Assembly (NCBI RefSeq): GCF_900105165.1
Contig: NZ_LT629740.1
Location: 4,712,001-4,776,000, forward strand
DNA: 64,000 bases
Direction of reading: 5' to 3'
Source: Mucilaginibacter mallensis
GTDB lineage: Bacteria; Bacteroidota; Bacteroidia; Sphingobacteriales; Sphingobacteriaceae
Shown here: piece by piece, positions 38,405 through 47,722 of the stretch
Layout: the number at the start of each line of letters is the position of its first letter
Position numbering within the stretch: position 1 is the first letter of the stretch
Position numbers and translations under genes: made by a program
Notes under the pieces: model-generated
What the model was told of the DNA's origin: nothing
Seen by the model: only the letters and a program-made list of their open reading frames with translations
Databases searched by the model: none

Positions 38405-39835
38405 ATGGGACAAACACTTTTTGACAAGATTTGGGATGCACACGTCGTCAGTAGCAACGAGGGTTTTCCCGACATTTTATACATCGACACGCACTTTATA
38501 CATGAAGTAACCAGTCCGCAGGCATTTGATGGCTTGCGCGCACGGGGGTTACCGGTCTTCAGGCCAAAACAAACGGTTGCCACAGCCGACCACAACGTTC
38601 CTACATGGAACCAGCACCTACCCATCAAAGAAGAACTTTCCCGTTACCAGGTTGACATGCTCACAAAAAATTGTGCAGAATTTGGTATTGAATTATATGG
38701 CTTAGGCCACCCCTTCCAGGGCATTGTACACGTAATAGGCCCTGAACTGGGCATTACCCGCCCTGGAGGTACTTATGTTTGCGGCGATAGCCACACCTCA
38801 ACCCATGGCGCTTTTGGTGCCATAGCGTTTGGTATAGGCACATCGCAGGTGGAGCAGGTAATGGCAACACAGTGCCTGTTACAACAACGCCCAAAACGCA
38901 TGAAGATTGAAGTTAACGGCCAATTGCAAAAAGGCGTTGGCGCTAAGGATATCATCCTATATATCATTTCAAAAACATCTGCCGCTGGCGGTACAGGTTA
39001 TGCTGTTGAATATGCAGGCGATACGATCCGCTCGTTAAGTATGGAAGGTCGCATGACCATCTGTAACATGAGCATTGAAATGGGTGCCCGTTGCGGCCTT
39101 ATCGCACCCGACGAAACCACTATTAACTATGTAAAAGGCCGCGAATTTGCCCCTAAAGGCGAAGAGTGGGATAAGGCAGTTGCTTACTGGCAAACGCTGT
39201 ACTCTGATGAAGATGCAGATTTTGATGCCATATTAAGCTTTAACGCCGAAGATATTGAACCAATGATCACCTACGGAACTAACCCGGGCATGGGCATTGG
39301 CGTTACACAGCACGTGCCGGAGACCTTATCTTTTGAGGAGAAGGAACAAGGATCATACAAAAAAGCATTGGCTTACATGGGCCTGCATGATGATGAGCAG
39401 TTGCTGGGCAAACCTATTGATTATGTATTTATCGGCAGCTGCACCAACTCACGCATTGAGGATTTGCGCCAGGTAGCTGAGTTTGTAAAAGGAAAGCACA
39501 AGGCCGATAATGTTACGGTTTGGGTGGTTCCTGGATCAAAACAGGTACAGGAACAAGCCATCCGCGAAGGTTTGGACAAGATATTTGATGCAGCCGGTTT
39601 CCCGCTGAGAGAGCCAGGATGCAGCGCCTGCTTAGGTATGAATGAGGATAAGATCCCGGCAGGTAAATACTGCGTATCAACCTCAAACAGGAACTTTGAA
39701 GGCCGCCAGGGACCAAACTCACGTACATTTTTAGCCAGCCCGCTAACCGCCGCAGCAAGCGCGATTACGGGTAAGGTTACGGATATAAGAGAGTTTTTAA
39801 AGTCTGAACCAGAATTAAGCGAATTAATGAATTGA
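38405..39835 (+). CDS. leuC: 3-isopropylmalate dehydratase, large subunit
   Basis: Aconitase-family enzyme isomerising 2- to 3-isopropylmalate, paired with LeuD. About 476 aa with [14 protein letters not shown] at the N-terminus, the 4Fe-4S ligands in GSCTNSR and in [10 protein letters not shown], and [10 protein letters not shown] near the end. I choose ATG 38405 because the family begins M[14 protein letters not shown]. An in-frame ATG at 38393 gives four more residues. It is unusual in being separated from leuD by two unrelated genes. Confidence 0.96.
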   Translation: MGQTLFDKIWDAHVVSSNEGFPDILYIDTHFIHEVTSPQAFDGLRARGLPVFRPKQTVATADHNVPTWNQHLPIKEELSRYQVDMLTKNCAEFGIELYGLGHPFQGIVHVIGPELGITRPGGTYVCGDSHTSTHGAFGAIAFGIGTSQVEQVMATQCLLQQRPKRMKIEVNGQLQKGVGAKDIILYIISKTSAAGGTGYAVEYAGDTIRSLSMEGRMTICNMSIEMGARCGLIAPDETTINYVKGREFAPKGEEWDKAVAYWQTLYSDEDADFDAILSFNAEDIEPMITYGTNPGMGIGVTQHVPETLSFEEKEQGSYKKALAYMGLHDDEQLLGKPIDYVFIGSCTNSRIEDLRQVAEFVKGKHKADNVTVWVVPGSKQVQEQAIREGLDKIFDAAGFPLREPGCSACLGMNEDKIPAGKYCVSTSNRNFEGRQGPNSRTFLASPLTAAASAITGKVTDIREFLKSEPELSELMN

Positions 39836-39843
39836 TAGAATTA

Positions 39844-40254
39844 ATGGAAGCCAATAAAAATGCAGCATCACAATTTAACGATTGCACCAGCAAAATTATT
39901 GGTAGTGCAATGCGAGTGCACTCTGCATTAGGAAATGGCTTTCAGGAAGTGATCTATCAAAGAGCGTTAGAAATTGAAATGAGCTTAGAAGGACTCGGAT
40001 TTGTAAGAGAAATGGAAATGCCTATCTTTTATAGAGAAGAACACATAGGAACAAGACGGGTAGATTTTTTTGTTGAAGGCGAAATAATGGTTGAGTTAAA
40101 AGCGATTATTGAATTAGAAGATGTTCATTTGGCCCAGGCAATTAATTATCTCGAAGCTTATAACATTAAAACAGGCTTGCTTATAAATTTCGGAAGTAAA
40201 AGTTTACAATTTAAGCGCTTATTAAATAAAAAATATAAACTCAACGTGAATTAA
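39844..40254 (+). CDS. GxxExxY family protein (PD-(D/E)xK nuclease-like)
   Basis: About 136 aa. The family signature appears as GFQEVIY (G-x2-E-x2-Y), followed by RRVDFFVEGEIMVELKAI, where Asp and ExK fit a PD-(D/E)xK nuclease core, and HLAQAINYLEAYNIKTGLLINFG at the end. All likely catalytic residues are present. ATG 39844 is chosen; a TTG at 39832 overlapping the leuC stop (TTGA) is an alternative. The family's function is unknown. Its place inside a leucine operon is not explained by metabolism. Confidence 0.85.
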   Translation: MEANKNAASQFNDCTSKIIGSAMRVHSALGNGFQEVIYQRALEIEMSLEGLGFVREMEMPIFYREEHIGTRRVDFFVEGEIMVELKAIIELEDVHLAQAINYLEAYNIKTGLLINFGSKSLQFKRLLNKKYKLNVN

Positions 40255-40331
40255 ATAATTAATTGAATTTACCAATTTATGTAATTCTAAAAATTCAATT
40301 AATTCTAAAAATTCAGGTTCAGACATTAAAT

Positions 40332-40613
40332 ATGATTTTAGAAGTAGCCGTACTAAATGTGATACCTGGTCAGGAAGATGAGTTTTTAAAAGCATTTTCC
40401 AAAGCACAAAACATCATATCACAAATGAAAGGTTATATCTCGCACCAGCTAAAAAGATGTATTGAAAATACAAGTCAGTTCATTTTATTGGTTGAATGGG
40501 AAACACTAACCGATCATACAGAGGGTTTCAGAGGATCAAAAGAATACCAGGAATGGAAAGGGTTATTACATCATTTTTATGACCCCTTCCCTACTGTTGA
40601 ACATTATGAATAG
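40332..40613 (+). CDS. Antibiotic biosynthesis monooxygenase (ABM) domain protein
   Basis: A 93 aa dimeric alpha-beta barrel protein of the ABM type: ILEVAVLNVIPGQEDEFLKAF at the start, GYISHQLKRCIENTSQFILLVEWETL in the middle and the final HFYDPFPTVEHY. Family members include small monooxygenases and heme-degrading enzymes, but most have no known substrate. The start at ATG 40332 fits the domain; the longer frame from 40263 is encoded by the AATTCTAAAAATTCA repeats. It lies between the GxxExxY gene and leuD. Confidence 0.8.
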   Translation: MILEVAVLNVIPGQEDEFLKAFSKAQNIISQMKGYISHQLKRCIENTSQFILLVEWETLTDHTEGFRGSKEYQEWKGLLHHFYDPFPTVEHYE

Positions 40614-40683
40614 AGATTAGAGGCTGGAGGTTAGAGATTAGAAAATCAATGACCAATGACTCGATGACTAATGACATATAATT

Positions 40684-41280
40684 ATGGCAACCAAAATATT
40701 CAAACACATACAAACCAGCGTTGTGCCGCTACCTATCGAGAATATCGATACGGACCAGATCATACCTGCACGTTTTTTAAAGGCCACTACCCGCGAGGGC
40801 TTTGGCAATAACCTGTTCCGCGATTGGCGTTTTGATGAGAACGATAACCCTAAGCAGGATTTCGTGCTCAACAACCCAAATTATAGCGGTAAAATACTGG
40901 TTGCAGGCAAAAATTTCGGTTGCGGAAGCAGCCGCGAGCACGCAGCCTGGGCCATTGCCGATTATGGTTTTGATGCCGTAGTAAGCAGCTTCTTCGCTGA
41001 TATTTTTAAAGGTAATGCCCTTAACAACGGTTTATTACCGGTACAGGTGAGCGATGAATTTTTACAAAAGATCTTCGACGCGGTTTTTGAAGATGAACAC
41101 GCGGTAGTAGAAGTTAACCTGGTTGATCAGTTCATTAAAATAGTAGCCACCGGCGAAACAGAAGCTTTTGAAGTTAACCCCTACAAAAAAGCCTGCATGA
41201 CCAACGGTTATGATGATATTGATTACATCCTGAGTAAAAAAGAATTAATAGCGGAGTTTGAAAGCCCCCTAGCCCCCTAA
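40684..41280 (+). CDS. leuD: 3-isopropylmalate dehydratase, small subunit
   Basis: Swivel-domain partner of LeuC, 198 aa. It has [17 protein letters not shown] near residues 19-35, [18 protein letters not shown] near 79-96, and [12 protein letters not shown]. The last residues, SPLAP, and the stop codon are encoded by a REP-type arm beginning at 41263, so the native C-terminus has been replaced or extended. leuB follows after 38 bases. Confidence 0.96.
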   Translation: MATKIFKHIQTSVVPLPIENIDTDQIIPARFLKATTREGFGNNLFRDWRFDENDNPKQDFVLNNPNYSGKILVAGKNFGCGSSREHAAWAIADYGFDAVVSSFFADIFKGNALNNGLLPVQVSDEFLQKIFDAVFEDEHAVVEVNLVDQFIKIVATGETEAFEVNPYKKACMTNGYDDIDYILSKKELIAEFESPLAP

Positions 41281-41374
41281 AGGGGGAACTGTTAGCGGTT
41301 TAACATGATTAATAAATAATGAGTACTACAGAAAATAATGCTTCTAAAACTCCCCCTTCAGGGGGTCGGGGGGC
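41263..41374. repeat. REPIN-like doublet spanning the leuD end and leuB start
   Basis: The left arm at 41263-41290 (AGCCCCCTAGCCCCC to GGGGGAACT) provides the last five leuD codons and its TAA. The right arm at 41350-41374 (CTCCCCCTTCAGGGGG then TCGGGGGGCC) is an imperfect inverse copy inside the leuB coding sequence. The spacing is as in the other doublets, but here both arms are translated. Confidence 0.85.
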
Positions 41375-42443
41375 CAAACACATATTAGTAATACCCGGTG
41401 ATGGCATCGGACCGGAAGTAACAACCTGGGGAAAAGCCGTATTAGAGCAAATTGGCAAGGATTTTGGCCATGAATTTACGTTTGACGAGGCATTGATGGG
41501 CCACGTTGCTATTGAGGCAACCGGCAATCCATTACCTGATGAAACTTTGGCAAAAGCAAAAGCCAGCGATGCCATACTGTTTGGCGCGGTTGGCCATGCT
41601 AAATATGATAATGACCCATCTGCCAAGGTTCGCCCGGAGCAGGGTTTATTGAAGATACGTAAAGAGTTGGGTCTGTATGCCAACCTGCGCCCCATCATGT
41701 TATTTGATGAGTTGTTGGAAGCATCAAGCCTTAAACCAGAGATATTAAAGGGAACGGATATTTTGTTCTTCCGCGAATTGACAGGTGATGTTTATTTCGG
41801 CGAGAAAAAACGCAGCGAGGACAGGAATACTGCTTCCGACCTGATGATCTATTCACGTTACGAGGTTGAACGCATCGCGATAAAAGCATATGAGGCTGCA
41901 CGTGTTCGTGGCAAAAAATTATGTTCGGTAGATAAGGCCAATGTACTTGAAACCTCACGCCTATGGCGCGAAGTGGTTCAGGAGATAGCCAAAAACTATC
42001 CGGATGTAGAGACTGAGCACATGTTCATTGATAACGCCGCTATGCAACTGGTTAAAAACCCTAAAAAGTTTGATGTGGTATTAACCGCCAATCTTTTCGG
42101 TGATATTTTAACTGATGAGGCATCGCAGATAGCAGGATCAATGGGTATGTTGGCATCGGCATCAATTGGTGATGGTACCGGTTTCTTTGAGCCCATCCAC
42201 GGTTCGGCACATGATATCGCCGGCCAGGATAAAGCTAATCCGCTGGCATCAATGCTATCAGTAGCGCTAATGCTGGAAATTGGTTTCGGTTTGAAAGAAG
42301 AAGCTAAAAAGGTAACTGATGCAATTGATAAAGCATTAAAAGATGGCTACCGCACAGGCGATATCGCGGATAGCAAAACTGATAAAAGCAAAATATTAGG
42401 TACCAAAGCCATGGGGCAAAAGGTACTGGAGTATTTAAGTTAA
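41319..42443 (+). CDS. leuB: 3-isopropylmalate dehydrogenase
   Basis: NAD-dependent oxidation and decarboxylation of 3-isopropylmalate. The 374 aa protein has ILVIPGDGIGPEV near residues 22-34, RPEQGLLKIRKELGLYANLRP, the metal/substrate motif DILTDEASQIAGSMGMLASAS near 267-287, and FEPIHGSAHDIAGQ. Only one start is available (ATG 41319). The resulting N-terminus has an extra stretch TPPSGGRGA encoded by the repeat arm before the normal fold begins. Catalytic residues look complete. Confidence 0.96.
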   Translation: MSTTENNASKTPPSGGRGAKHILVIPGDGIGPEVTTWGKAVLEQIGKDFGHEFTFDEALMGHVAIEATGNPLPDETLAKAKASDAILFGAVGHAKYDNDPSAKVRPEQGLLKIRKELGLYANLRPIMLFDELLEASSLKPEILKGTDILFFRELTGDVYFGEKKRSEDRNTASDLMIYSRYEVERIAIKAYEAARVRGKKLCSVDKANVLETSRLWREVVQEIAKNYPDVETEHMFIDNAAMQLVKNPKKFDVVLTANLFGDILTDEASQIAGSMGMLASASIGDGTGFFEPIHGSAHDIAGQDKANPLASMLSVALMLEIGFGLKEEAKKVTDAIDKALKDGYRTGDIADSKTDKSKILGTKAMGQKVLEYLS

Positions 42444-42534
42444 AAGTCAAAAAATGACTCTATAACCAATGACACAATAACTAATGCCAAAAAAATCGGT
42501 GTAATTAAAAAATCATCGGTGTAATCAAAATAAT

Positions 42535-43290
42535 ATGAAATGGAACGCAGAATTGTATGACGACAAACACTCCTTCGTATTTGAATACGGAGAGAATGTA
42601 CTGGAATTGCTGGACATCAAACGCCGTGAGCAGATCCTGGATCTGGGTTGCGGTACAGGCCAGCTGACGGAGCGCATACAGGAACGCGGTGCTGTAGCCA
42701 CAGGCATTGATGCTTCACCAGAGATGATAAAAGCAGCACAGGAGAAATACCCTAATGTGCATTTTGAAGTTGCTGATGGTGCCAATTTTCATTTCGATAA
42801 ACAGTTTGATGCCGTTTTTTCAAACGCCACCCTGCATTGGATCTTAAAACCTGATGCAGCCATTAAATGTGTATATGATGCATTAAAACCCGGCGGCCGT
42901 TTTGTTGCCGAAATGGGTGGAAAAGGCAACGTGCAGAAAATGATCTCGGCTACGCAAAAAGTATTGAGAGAGCATGGTTATGAAGCTTTGGCTGATAAAA
43001 CCATATGGTATTTCCCGTCACTGGGCGAATATACCACTCGTTTAGAGGCGCAAGGCTTCAGGGTAACATTTGCGGCACATTTCGACCGTAAAACACAATT
43101 ACAGGATGGCGATATGGGCGTAACCAAATGGATCTGCATGTTCGGCAACCAGTTTATGGAAGGCATACCCAAAGACGAAAAAATGCAAATATTAAGCGAA
43201 ATAACCGACATACTTGAACCCGACTATAACGAAGACGGCCAATGGTATGCTGATTACAAGAGATTAAGGTTTATAGCAATAAAAGAATAG
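42535..43290 (+). CDS. Class I SAM methyltransferase, trans-aconitate methyltransferase-like
   Basis: 251 aa. Motif I is ILDLGCGTGQLTERI near residues 34-48, then TGIDASPEMIKAAQEKYP and FDAVFSNATLHWI near 86-98, a segment typical of trans-aconitate 2-methyltransferase relatives. Such enzymes methyl-esterify aconitate-like acids, and 3-isopropylmalate is a known substrate of related fungal/yeast enzymes, which would make sense beside leuB. That link is inference. Confidence 0.82.
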   Translation: MKWNAELYDDKHSFVFEYGENVLELLDIKRREQILDLGCGTGQLTERIQERGAVATGIDASPEMIKAAQEKYPNVHFEVADGANFHFDKQFDAVFSNATLHWILKPDAAIKCVYDALKPGGRFVAEMGGKGNVQKMISATQKVLREHGYEALADKTIWYFPSLGEYTTRLEAQGFRVTFAAHFDRKTQLQDGDMGVTKWICMFGNQFMEGIPKDEKMQILSEITDILEPDYNEDGQWYADYKRLRFIAIKE

Positions 43291-43296
43291 CGAAGC

Positions 43297-43380
43297 TAGT
43301 ATCAAGTAGCTAGTATCAGGTATCAAGATTTTTAGCGCCATGCTTCTGTCCTGATACTTGATACTAAATACTTGATACCA
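43297..43380. repeat. Iterated-word inverted repeat before leuA
   Basis: CTAGTATCAAG and GTATCAGGTATCAAG words face CCTGATACTTGATAC and AAATACTTGATACC. The last part shares GATACTAAATACTTGATAC with the atpD-atpC gap, so two gaps far apart use the same word. It ends about 25 bases before the leuA start. Confidence 0.65.
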
Positions 43381-43405
43381 AATAAAAAATAAAAAAGGAA
43401 AAACT

Positions 43406-44572
43406 ATGTTACACGATCCCAACCGCGTTTATGTTTTTGACACCACCTTGCGTGATGGTGAGCAGGTACCCGGCTGCCAGCTGACAACCCCAGAAAAAAT
43501 TGAGATTGCCCGCGAGCTGGAAGCACTGGGCGTGGATATTATTGAAGCCGGATTCCCAATTTCAAGTCCGGGTGATTTTCAGAGTGTGGTTGAGATATCA
43601 AAGGCTGTAAAAGAGCCTGTTGTTTGCGCTTTAACCAGGGCCAACAAAGGTGATATTGATGCCGCTGCTGAATCATTAAAATATGCTAAGAGGCCACGTA
43701 TCCATACAGGTATCGGTTCATCTGATATGCATATCAAGCATAAATTTAACAGCACCCGCGAAGAAATTCTGGAGCGTGCAGTTGATGCTGTAAAATATGC
43801 TAAAAAGTATGTTGAGGATATCGAGTTCTATGCTGAAGATGCTGGTCGTGCTGATGTGGTTTATTTAGCGCAGATGGTTGAGGCGGTTATAGCTGCCGGT
43901 GCAACTGTGGTAAACATTCCCGATACAAACGGCTATTGCCTGCCCGATCAATACGGCAGCAAGATCCGTTTCCTGAAAGAGAACGTAAGGAATATTGATC
44001 AGGCTATCATATCTGTGCATTGCCATAATGATTTGGGCTTAGCTACCGCTAACTCCATCGCAGGCCTGCAAAATGGTGCCCGCCAAATTGAAGGTACCAT
44101 CAATGGTATTGGCGAACGTGCAGGCAATACCTCCATTGAAGAAGTGGTAATGGTTTTAAAAACACACCAGGTTTTAGGCTTACATACGCACATCAATACC
44201 AGGAATTTTTATGAGCTGAGCCATATGGTAAGTACGCAAATGCGCATGCCGGTGCAGCCAAATAAAGCTATTGTTGGTAACAATGCTTTCGCGCATAGCT
44301 CAGGTATTCACCAGGATGGTTTCCTGAAGAACCGCGAGAACTATGAGATCATTCGTCCGGAGGACGTTGGTTTCCCCAGCGCCAGTATTGTGCTTACCGC
44401 TCGTAGTGGCAGGCATGCCTTAAAGTTCCATCTGGAGCGTTTGGGCTATAATTTAGACAAAGAAGATTTGAATAGTGCCTACTCACGCTTTTTAACACTT
44501 GCTGATATTAAGCTGGATATTAATGATGAAGACTTGCTGAGTTTAGTCGCATTTAAAATGGTAAAAGACTAA
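43406..44572 (+). CDS. leuA: 2-isopropylmalate synthase (short form)
   Basis: Condenses acetyl-CoA with 2-oxoisovalerate, the first leucine step. The 388 aa protein has the TIM-barrel motif [17 protein letters not shown] near residues 9-25, [13 protein letters not shown] near 205-217 (metal-site His) and [13 protein letters not shown] near 235. It ends shortly after the catalytic domain and lacks the about 120-residue LeuA dimer regulatory domain that binds leucine in standard forms of about 510 aa. The stop overlaps the ilvA start by one base. A related acyl-transfer role (citramalate or homocitrate type) cannot be fully excluded. Confidence 0.92.
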   Translation: MLHDPNRVYVFDTTLRDGEQVPGCQLTTPEKIEIARELEALGVDIIEAGFPISSPGDFQSVVEISKAVKEPVVCALTRANKGDIDAAAESLKYAKRPRIHTGIGSSDMHIKHKFNSTREEILERAVDAVKYAKKYVEDIEFYAEDAGRADVVYLAQMVEAVIAAGATVVNIPDTNGYCLPDQYGSKIRFLKENVRNIDQAIISVHCHNDLGLATANSIAGLQNGARQIEGTINGIGERAGNTSIEEVVMVLKTHQVLGLHTHINTRNFYELSHMVSTQMRMPVQPNKAIVGNNAFAHSSGIHQDGFLKNRENYEIIRPEDVGFPSASIVLTARSGRHALKFHLERLGYNLDKEDLNSAYSRFLTLADIKLDINDEDLLSLVAFKMVKD

Positions 44573-45825
44573 TGATGGACACAGCAAAAAATACGCAACT
44601 GGATTTTGACGCAGCCTTTGCGCGTTTAAACGGCGTGGTTAAAAATACCCCGCTTGAATATAACGCGGGCCTATCTGAAAAATACGAGTGCGAAATCTAT
44701 TTAAAACGTGAAGACCTGCAGGTGGTCCGCTCCTACAAATTGCGTGGCGCCTATAATATGATAAGCCAGCTTAACGAAGAACAGCTGAGCCGTGGCGTTG
44801 TATGCGCCAGCGCGGGTAACCATGCGCAGGGCGTGGCTTTTTCATGCAAGAAACTGGGCACAAAAGGCGTAATTTTTATGCCGGAGATCACCCCGAAACA
44901 AAAAGTTAAACAAACAGAAATGTTTGGCAATGGCAATGTTGAACTGGTTTTAACCGGTGATACTTTTGATGATTGTTTAAAAGAGGCATTGGCCTATACC
45001 GAAGCTCATAACATGACCTTCATACCTCCTTTTGATAACTACCGTGTTATCGAGGGCCAGGGAACTGTTGGTGTTGAGATCATGAACGATCTGCCCGATG
45101 TGGAAGCTGTAATTATGCCGGTTGGCGGCGGCGGTTTGGCAGCAGGTGCGGGTAGCTATTTCAGACAACAGAAACCGGATATACTGCTTATTGGTGTTGA
45201 GCCCGAAGGCGCGCCATCAATGGTAGGCGCGTTTGAGAACAACGGACCGGTTACCTTAGGTACCATCGATCGTTTTGTTGATGGGGCTGCAGTTAAGCGT
45301 GTTGGTTCGTTAACTTATGAATTGTGTCGTGAGGTTTTGGATGACATGCTGCTGGTACCCGAGGGTAAAGTATGTACCACCATCCTTAAATTATATAATG
45401 AAGATGCTATCGTAGTTGAACCTGCGGGCGCGTTATCAGTTGCCGTGCTTGACCTGTGCAAAGAGCAGATCAAAGGCAAAAAAGTAGTTTGTGTGATCAG
45501 CGGCGGCAATAATGATATTGAACGCATGCAGGAGATCAAGGAGAAATCCCTGTTATACGAAGGCCTTAAACATTACTTTATTGTACGTTTCCCGCAACGC
45601 CCGGGAGCGCTGAAACTATTTGTGAACAATGTTTTAGGTCCTGGTGACGATATTACCCGTTTTGAGTTCATCAAAAAAACATCCAAAGAAAACGGCCCTG
45701 CACTGGTTGGCATCGAACTAAAAAATGCTGAGGACTACCCTGCACTATTACAACGGATGGAAGCGCACAGGTTTGATGTGATCGAGATCAACAGGGACCA
45801 AACTTTGTTTGAGTATTTAGTGTAG
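44572..45825 (+). CDS. ilvA: Threonine ammonia-lyase (biosynthetic)
   Basis: PLP enzyme converting threonine to 2-oxobutyrate, the entry to isoleucine. The 417 aa protein has the PLP-lysine motif SYKLRGAYN near residues 51-59, SAGNHAQGVAFSC near 78-90, and the phosphate-binding VGGGGLAAG near 181-189. One ACT-like regulatory domain follows from about residue 330 (FIVRFPQRPGALKLFVNNVLG). The single regulatory domain is the short-form arrangement found in Bacteroidota and Firmicutes. The start overlaps leuA by one base. Confidence 0.96.
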   Translation: MMDTAKNTQLDFDAAFARLNGVVKNTPLEYNAGLSEKYECEIYLKREDLQVVRSYKLRGAYNMISQLNEEQLSRGVVCASAGNHAQGVAFSCKKLGTKGVIFMPEITPKQKVKQTEMFGNGNVELVLTGDTFDDCLKEALAYTEAHNMTFIPPFDNYRVIEGQGTVGVEIMNDLPDVEAVIMPVGGGGLAAGAGSYFRQQKPDILLIGVEPEGAPSMVGAFENNGPVTLGTIDRFVDGAAVKRVGSLTYELCREVLDDMLLVPEGKVCTTILKLYNEDAIVVEPAGALSVAVLDLCKEQIKGKKVVCVISGGNNDIERMQEIKEKSLLYEGLKHYFIVRFPQRPGALKLFVNNVLGPGDDITRFEFIKKTSKENGPALVGIELKNAEDYPALLQRMEAHRFDVIEINRDQTLFEYLV

Positions 45826-45826
45826 A

Positions 45827-45851
45827 AGCCCCCCGGCCCCTAAAGGGGAGT
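45827..45851. repeat. Single, diverged REP-type arm after ilvA
   Basis: Begins AGCCCCCCGGCCCC and ends TAAAGGGGAGT, a variant of the ilvD-ilvB arm family, starting one base after the ilvA stop. No partner arm is seen before the methyltransferase start at 45866. Confidence 0.7.
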
Positions 45852-45865
45852 AATTAGCAATTTAT

Positions 45866-46654
45866 ATGAACAAGGAGATTCAAAGAGACGGAGAAGTAAC
45901 AACTAAGATCTTTGATAACCGAAGTCTTGAAGCTGATTATACAACATTAATTCCGATATTAAAATCCGGCATGCGGGTTTTAGATGTGGGCTGCGGTACC
46001 GGCGCTATCTCCAAAGGAATTGCTGAAAGAGTCGGCCCTAACGGACATGTAACGGGCATCGACAATACAGAAAAATTTATTACCAGCGGTAAAGAAACTT
46101 ATCAGCATATTAAGAACCTCGATTTGAGTTATGCTGATATTTTTCAGTTCGAACCGGAAGAAAAATTCGACCTGATCGTATCTGCCCGCGTATTGCAATG
46201 GCTAAACAATCCCGTTGATGCCCTAAAGCGCTTTAAGGAACTATTAAAACCCGGCGGACAGGTATCAGTGCTGGATTATAACCACGAGCAATTACAATGG
46301 CACCCTGCCCCGCCTGAAAGTATGCTCCGTTTTTACAGTACTTTTTTAAGGTGGCGTGCCGATGCAGGCATGAATAACCACATTACCGAAGACTTGCCTG
46401 AATATTTTGCAGAAGCCGGTTTCGCTGATATCGAAATACACGACGCCAACGAGGTATATGTAAAGGGTCAGGATAATTTCCTCTCAAAAATTGGCATATG
46501 GGCAAAGGTAGCCGCATCAACCCAAATGGTGGATGAGGGATATATCAGCAATGATGACCGCTTACAAGCTATTGATGATTATAATGCCTGGATACAATCT
46601 GAGGCAGAAAGTATGACAATGGTTTTGAAAGAGTTTAGAGGGAAATTGGCTTAA
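45866..46654 (+). CDS. Class I SAM methyltransferase (UbiE/COQ5-like)
   Basis: 262 aa. Motif I VLDVGCGTGAISKGIAERVG near residues 33-52, the acidic residue in TGIDNTEKFI, and FDLIVSARVLQWLNNPVDAL near 97-116 are of the UbiE-like type. The C-terminal half is helical. It is the last gene of the branched-chain cluster on the + strand, and its stop overlaps the convergent ABC ATPase stop by 4 bases. The substrate is unknown. Confidence 0.82.
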   Translation: MNKEIQRDGEVTTKIFDNRSLEADYTTLIPILKSGMRVLDVGCGTGAISKGIAERVGPNGHVTGIDNTEKFITSGKETYQHIKNLDLSYADIFQFEPEEKFDLIVSARVLQWLNNPVDALKRFKELLKPGGQVSVLDYNHEQLQWHPAPPESMLRFYSTFLRWRADAGMNNHITEDLPEYFAEAGFADIEIHDANEVYVKGQDNFLSKIGIWAKVAASTQMVDEGYISNDDRLQAIDDYNAWIQSEAESMTMVLKEFRGKLA

Positions 46655-47652
46655 TACTCCAGCCACTTCCCTATTTTCACACTTAGCGCATCCCCTTCTT
46701 TATAGGTATGCGTCGCGTAATTACGCACACGCAGTTCTACCTCTTCCTTTTCCAGTATCAGGTCCTCATAAAAACCCTTGAAGAGGATGCTTTTGATATT
46801 CCAGTCGGATGATTTATTGCTGCTTAAGGTTATCCATTCAGGATAAATAACCGCGGTGTCCTTTTTAGCTTTTAGTTTGATGCCGCATAACTTCGCTTTA
46901 TCTGCGTCCAGTATATTGCAATTGGCCAGCAGACTTGCTGTATACAAGTGTTTAGGATTTTGGTAGATCCCTACAGGTGCACCCGATTCCAAGATCTTTC
47001 CATCCCTCATCACCACAAGTTCATCGGCCATTGATAGTACTTCGGATGGGTCGTGCGATACCATGATCACCGTAAGGCCGGTTTCCTTTACTATCTGGCG
47101 AATATCCTGCTGCAGGTCCTCACGGAAAGAGGTATCCACCTGGTTAAAGGGTTCATCCAGCAAAAGCACCTCTGGGCGGGTTATTATTGCTCTTGCAAGG
47201 GCCACACGCTGTTTTTCGCCACCACTCAGATCAAACACACGGCTATTGGCCAGTTTGGTCATGTTGAGCAGGCTTAACGCCGTGGCAACTTTCTCCTCCT
47301 TAGCCTGGATGTTGATATTGGGTAATAGCACGGCAACGTTATCCCATACTTTGGCAAATAAATTCAGGTCGTCGGTATGCTGGGTAACCATTTTCATGGC
47401 ATCATGCCCCGGGATCAGTTTTTCAGCAGGGCCCCAGATGCGATCGCCTTTAAATTGAACTTCGCCTTCATCGGGTGCAAGCAGACCGTAAAGCAGGCGC
47501 ATCAGCGTACTTTTTCCGCTGCCGCTTTCGCCAATTATTGCTGTTATTTTGCCGGGATTTATGGTGATGCTAACGTCTAAAACACCTGAAACCCTTTCGC
47601 CGGGATATTTTTTTGTTATTGAGGTTGCCTGTAAAAAATGTGGAGGAGCCAT
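46651..47652 (-). CDS. ABC transporter ATP-binding protein with C-terminal TOBE-like domain
   Basis: 333 aa. It has Walker A GESGSGKST near residues 39-47, the Q-loop VTQHTDDL, signature LSGGEKQR near 143-150, Walker B VLLLDEPFNQVD and switch His VSHDPSE. Residues about 235-333 form a small beta domain of the TOBE/OB type seen in solute importers of the PotA/FbpC group. No permease or binding-protein gene is nearby, so the transported solute and partners are unknown. It may alternatively act in trans. Confidence 0.88.
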   Translation of the reverse strand: MAPPHFLQATSITKKYPGERVSGVLDVSITINPGKITAIIGESGSGKSTLMRLLYGLLAPDEGEVQFKGDRIWGPAEKLIPGHDAMKMVTQHTDDLNLFAKVWDNVAVLLPNINIQAKEEKVATALSLLNMTKLANSRVFDLSGGEKQRVALARAIITRPEVLLLDEPFNQVDTSFREDLQQDIRQIVKETGLTVIMVSHDPSEVLSMADELVVMRDGKILESGAPVGIYQNPKHLYTASLLANCNILDADKAKLCGIKLKAKKDTAVIYPEWITLSSNKSSDWNIKSILFKGFYEDLILEKEEVELRVRNYATHTYKEGDALSVKIGKWLEY

Positions 47653-47722
47653 TATGACAAAGATACGTAAAATGAAAAGGCTATTGAATAACAGCCTTTC
47701 ATAAATGACACGCTGAATACGG

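Noticed and set aside
40263-40331. Longer N-terminus for the ABM-domain protein
   Set aside because: It is encoded by AATTCTAAAAATTCA repeat words and starts at a TTG; ATG 40332 begins exactly at the domain.
44751-45539. Open frames antisense to ilvA
   Set aside because: They overlap a strongly conserved gene in full and show no start context or known motifs.
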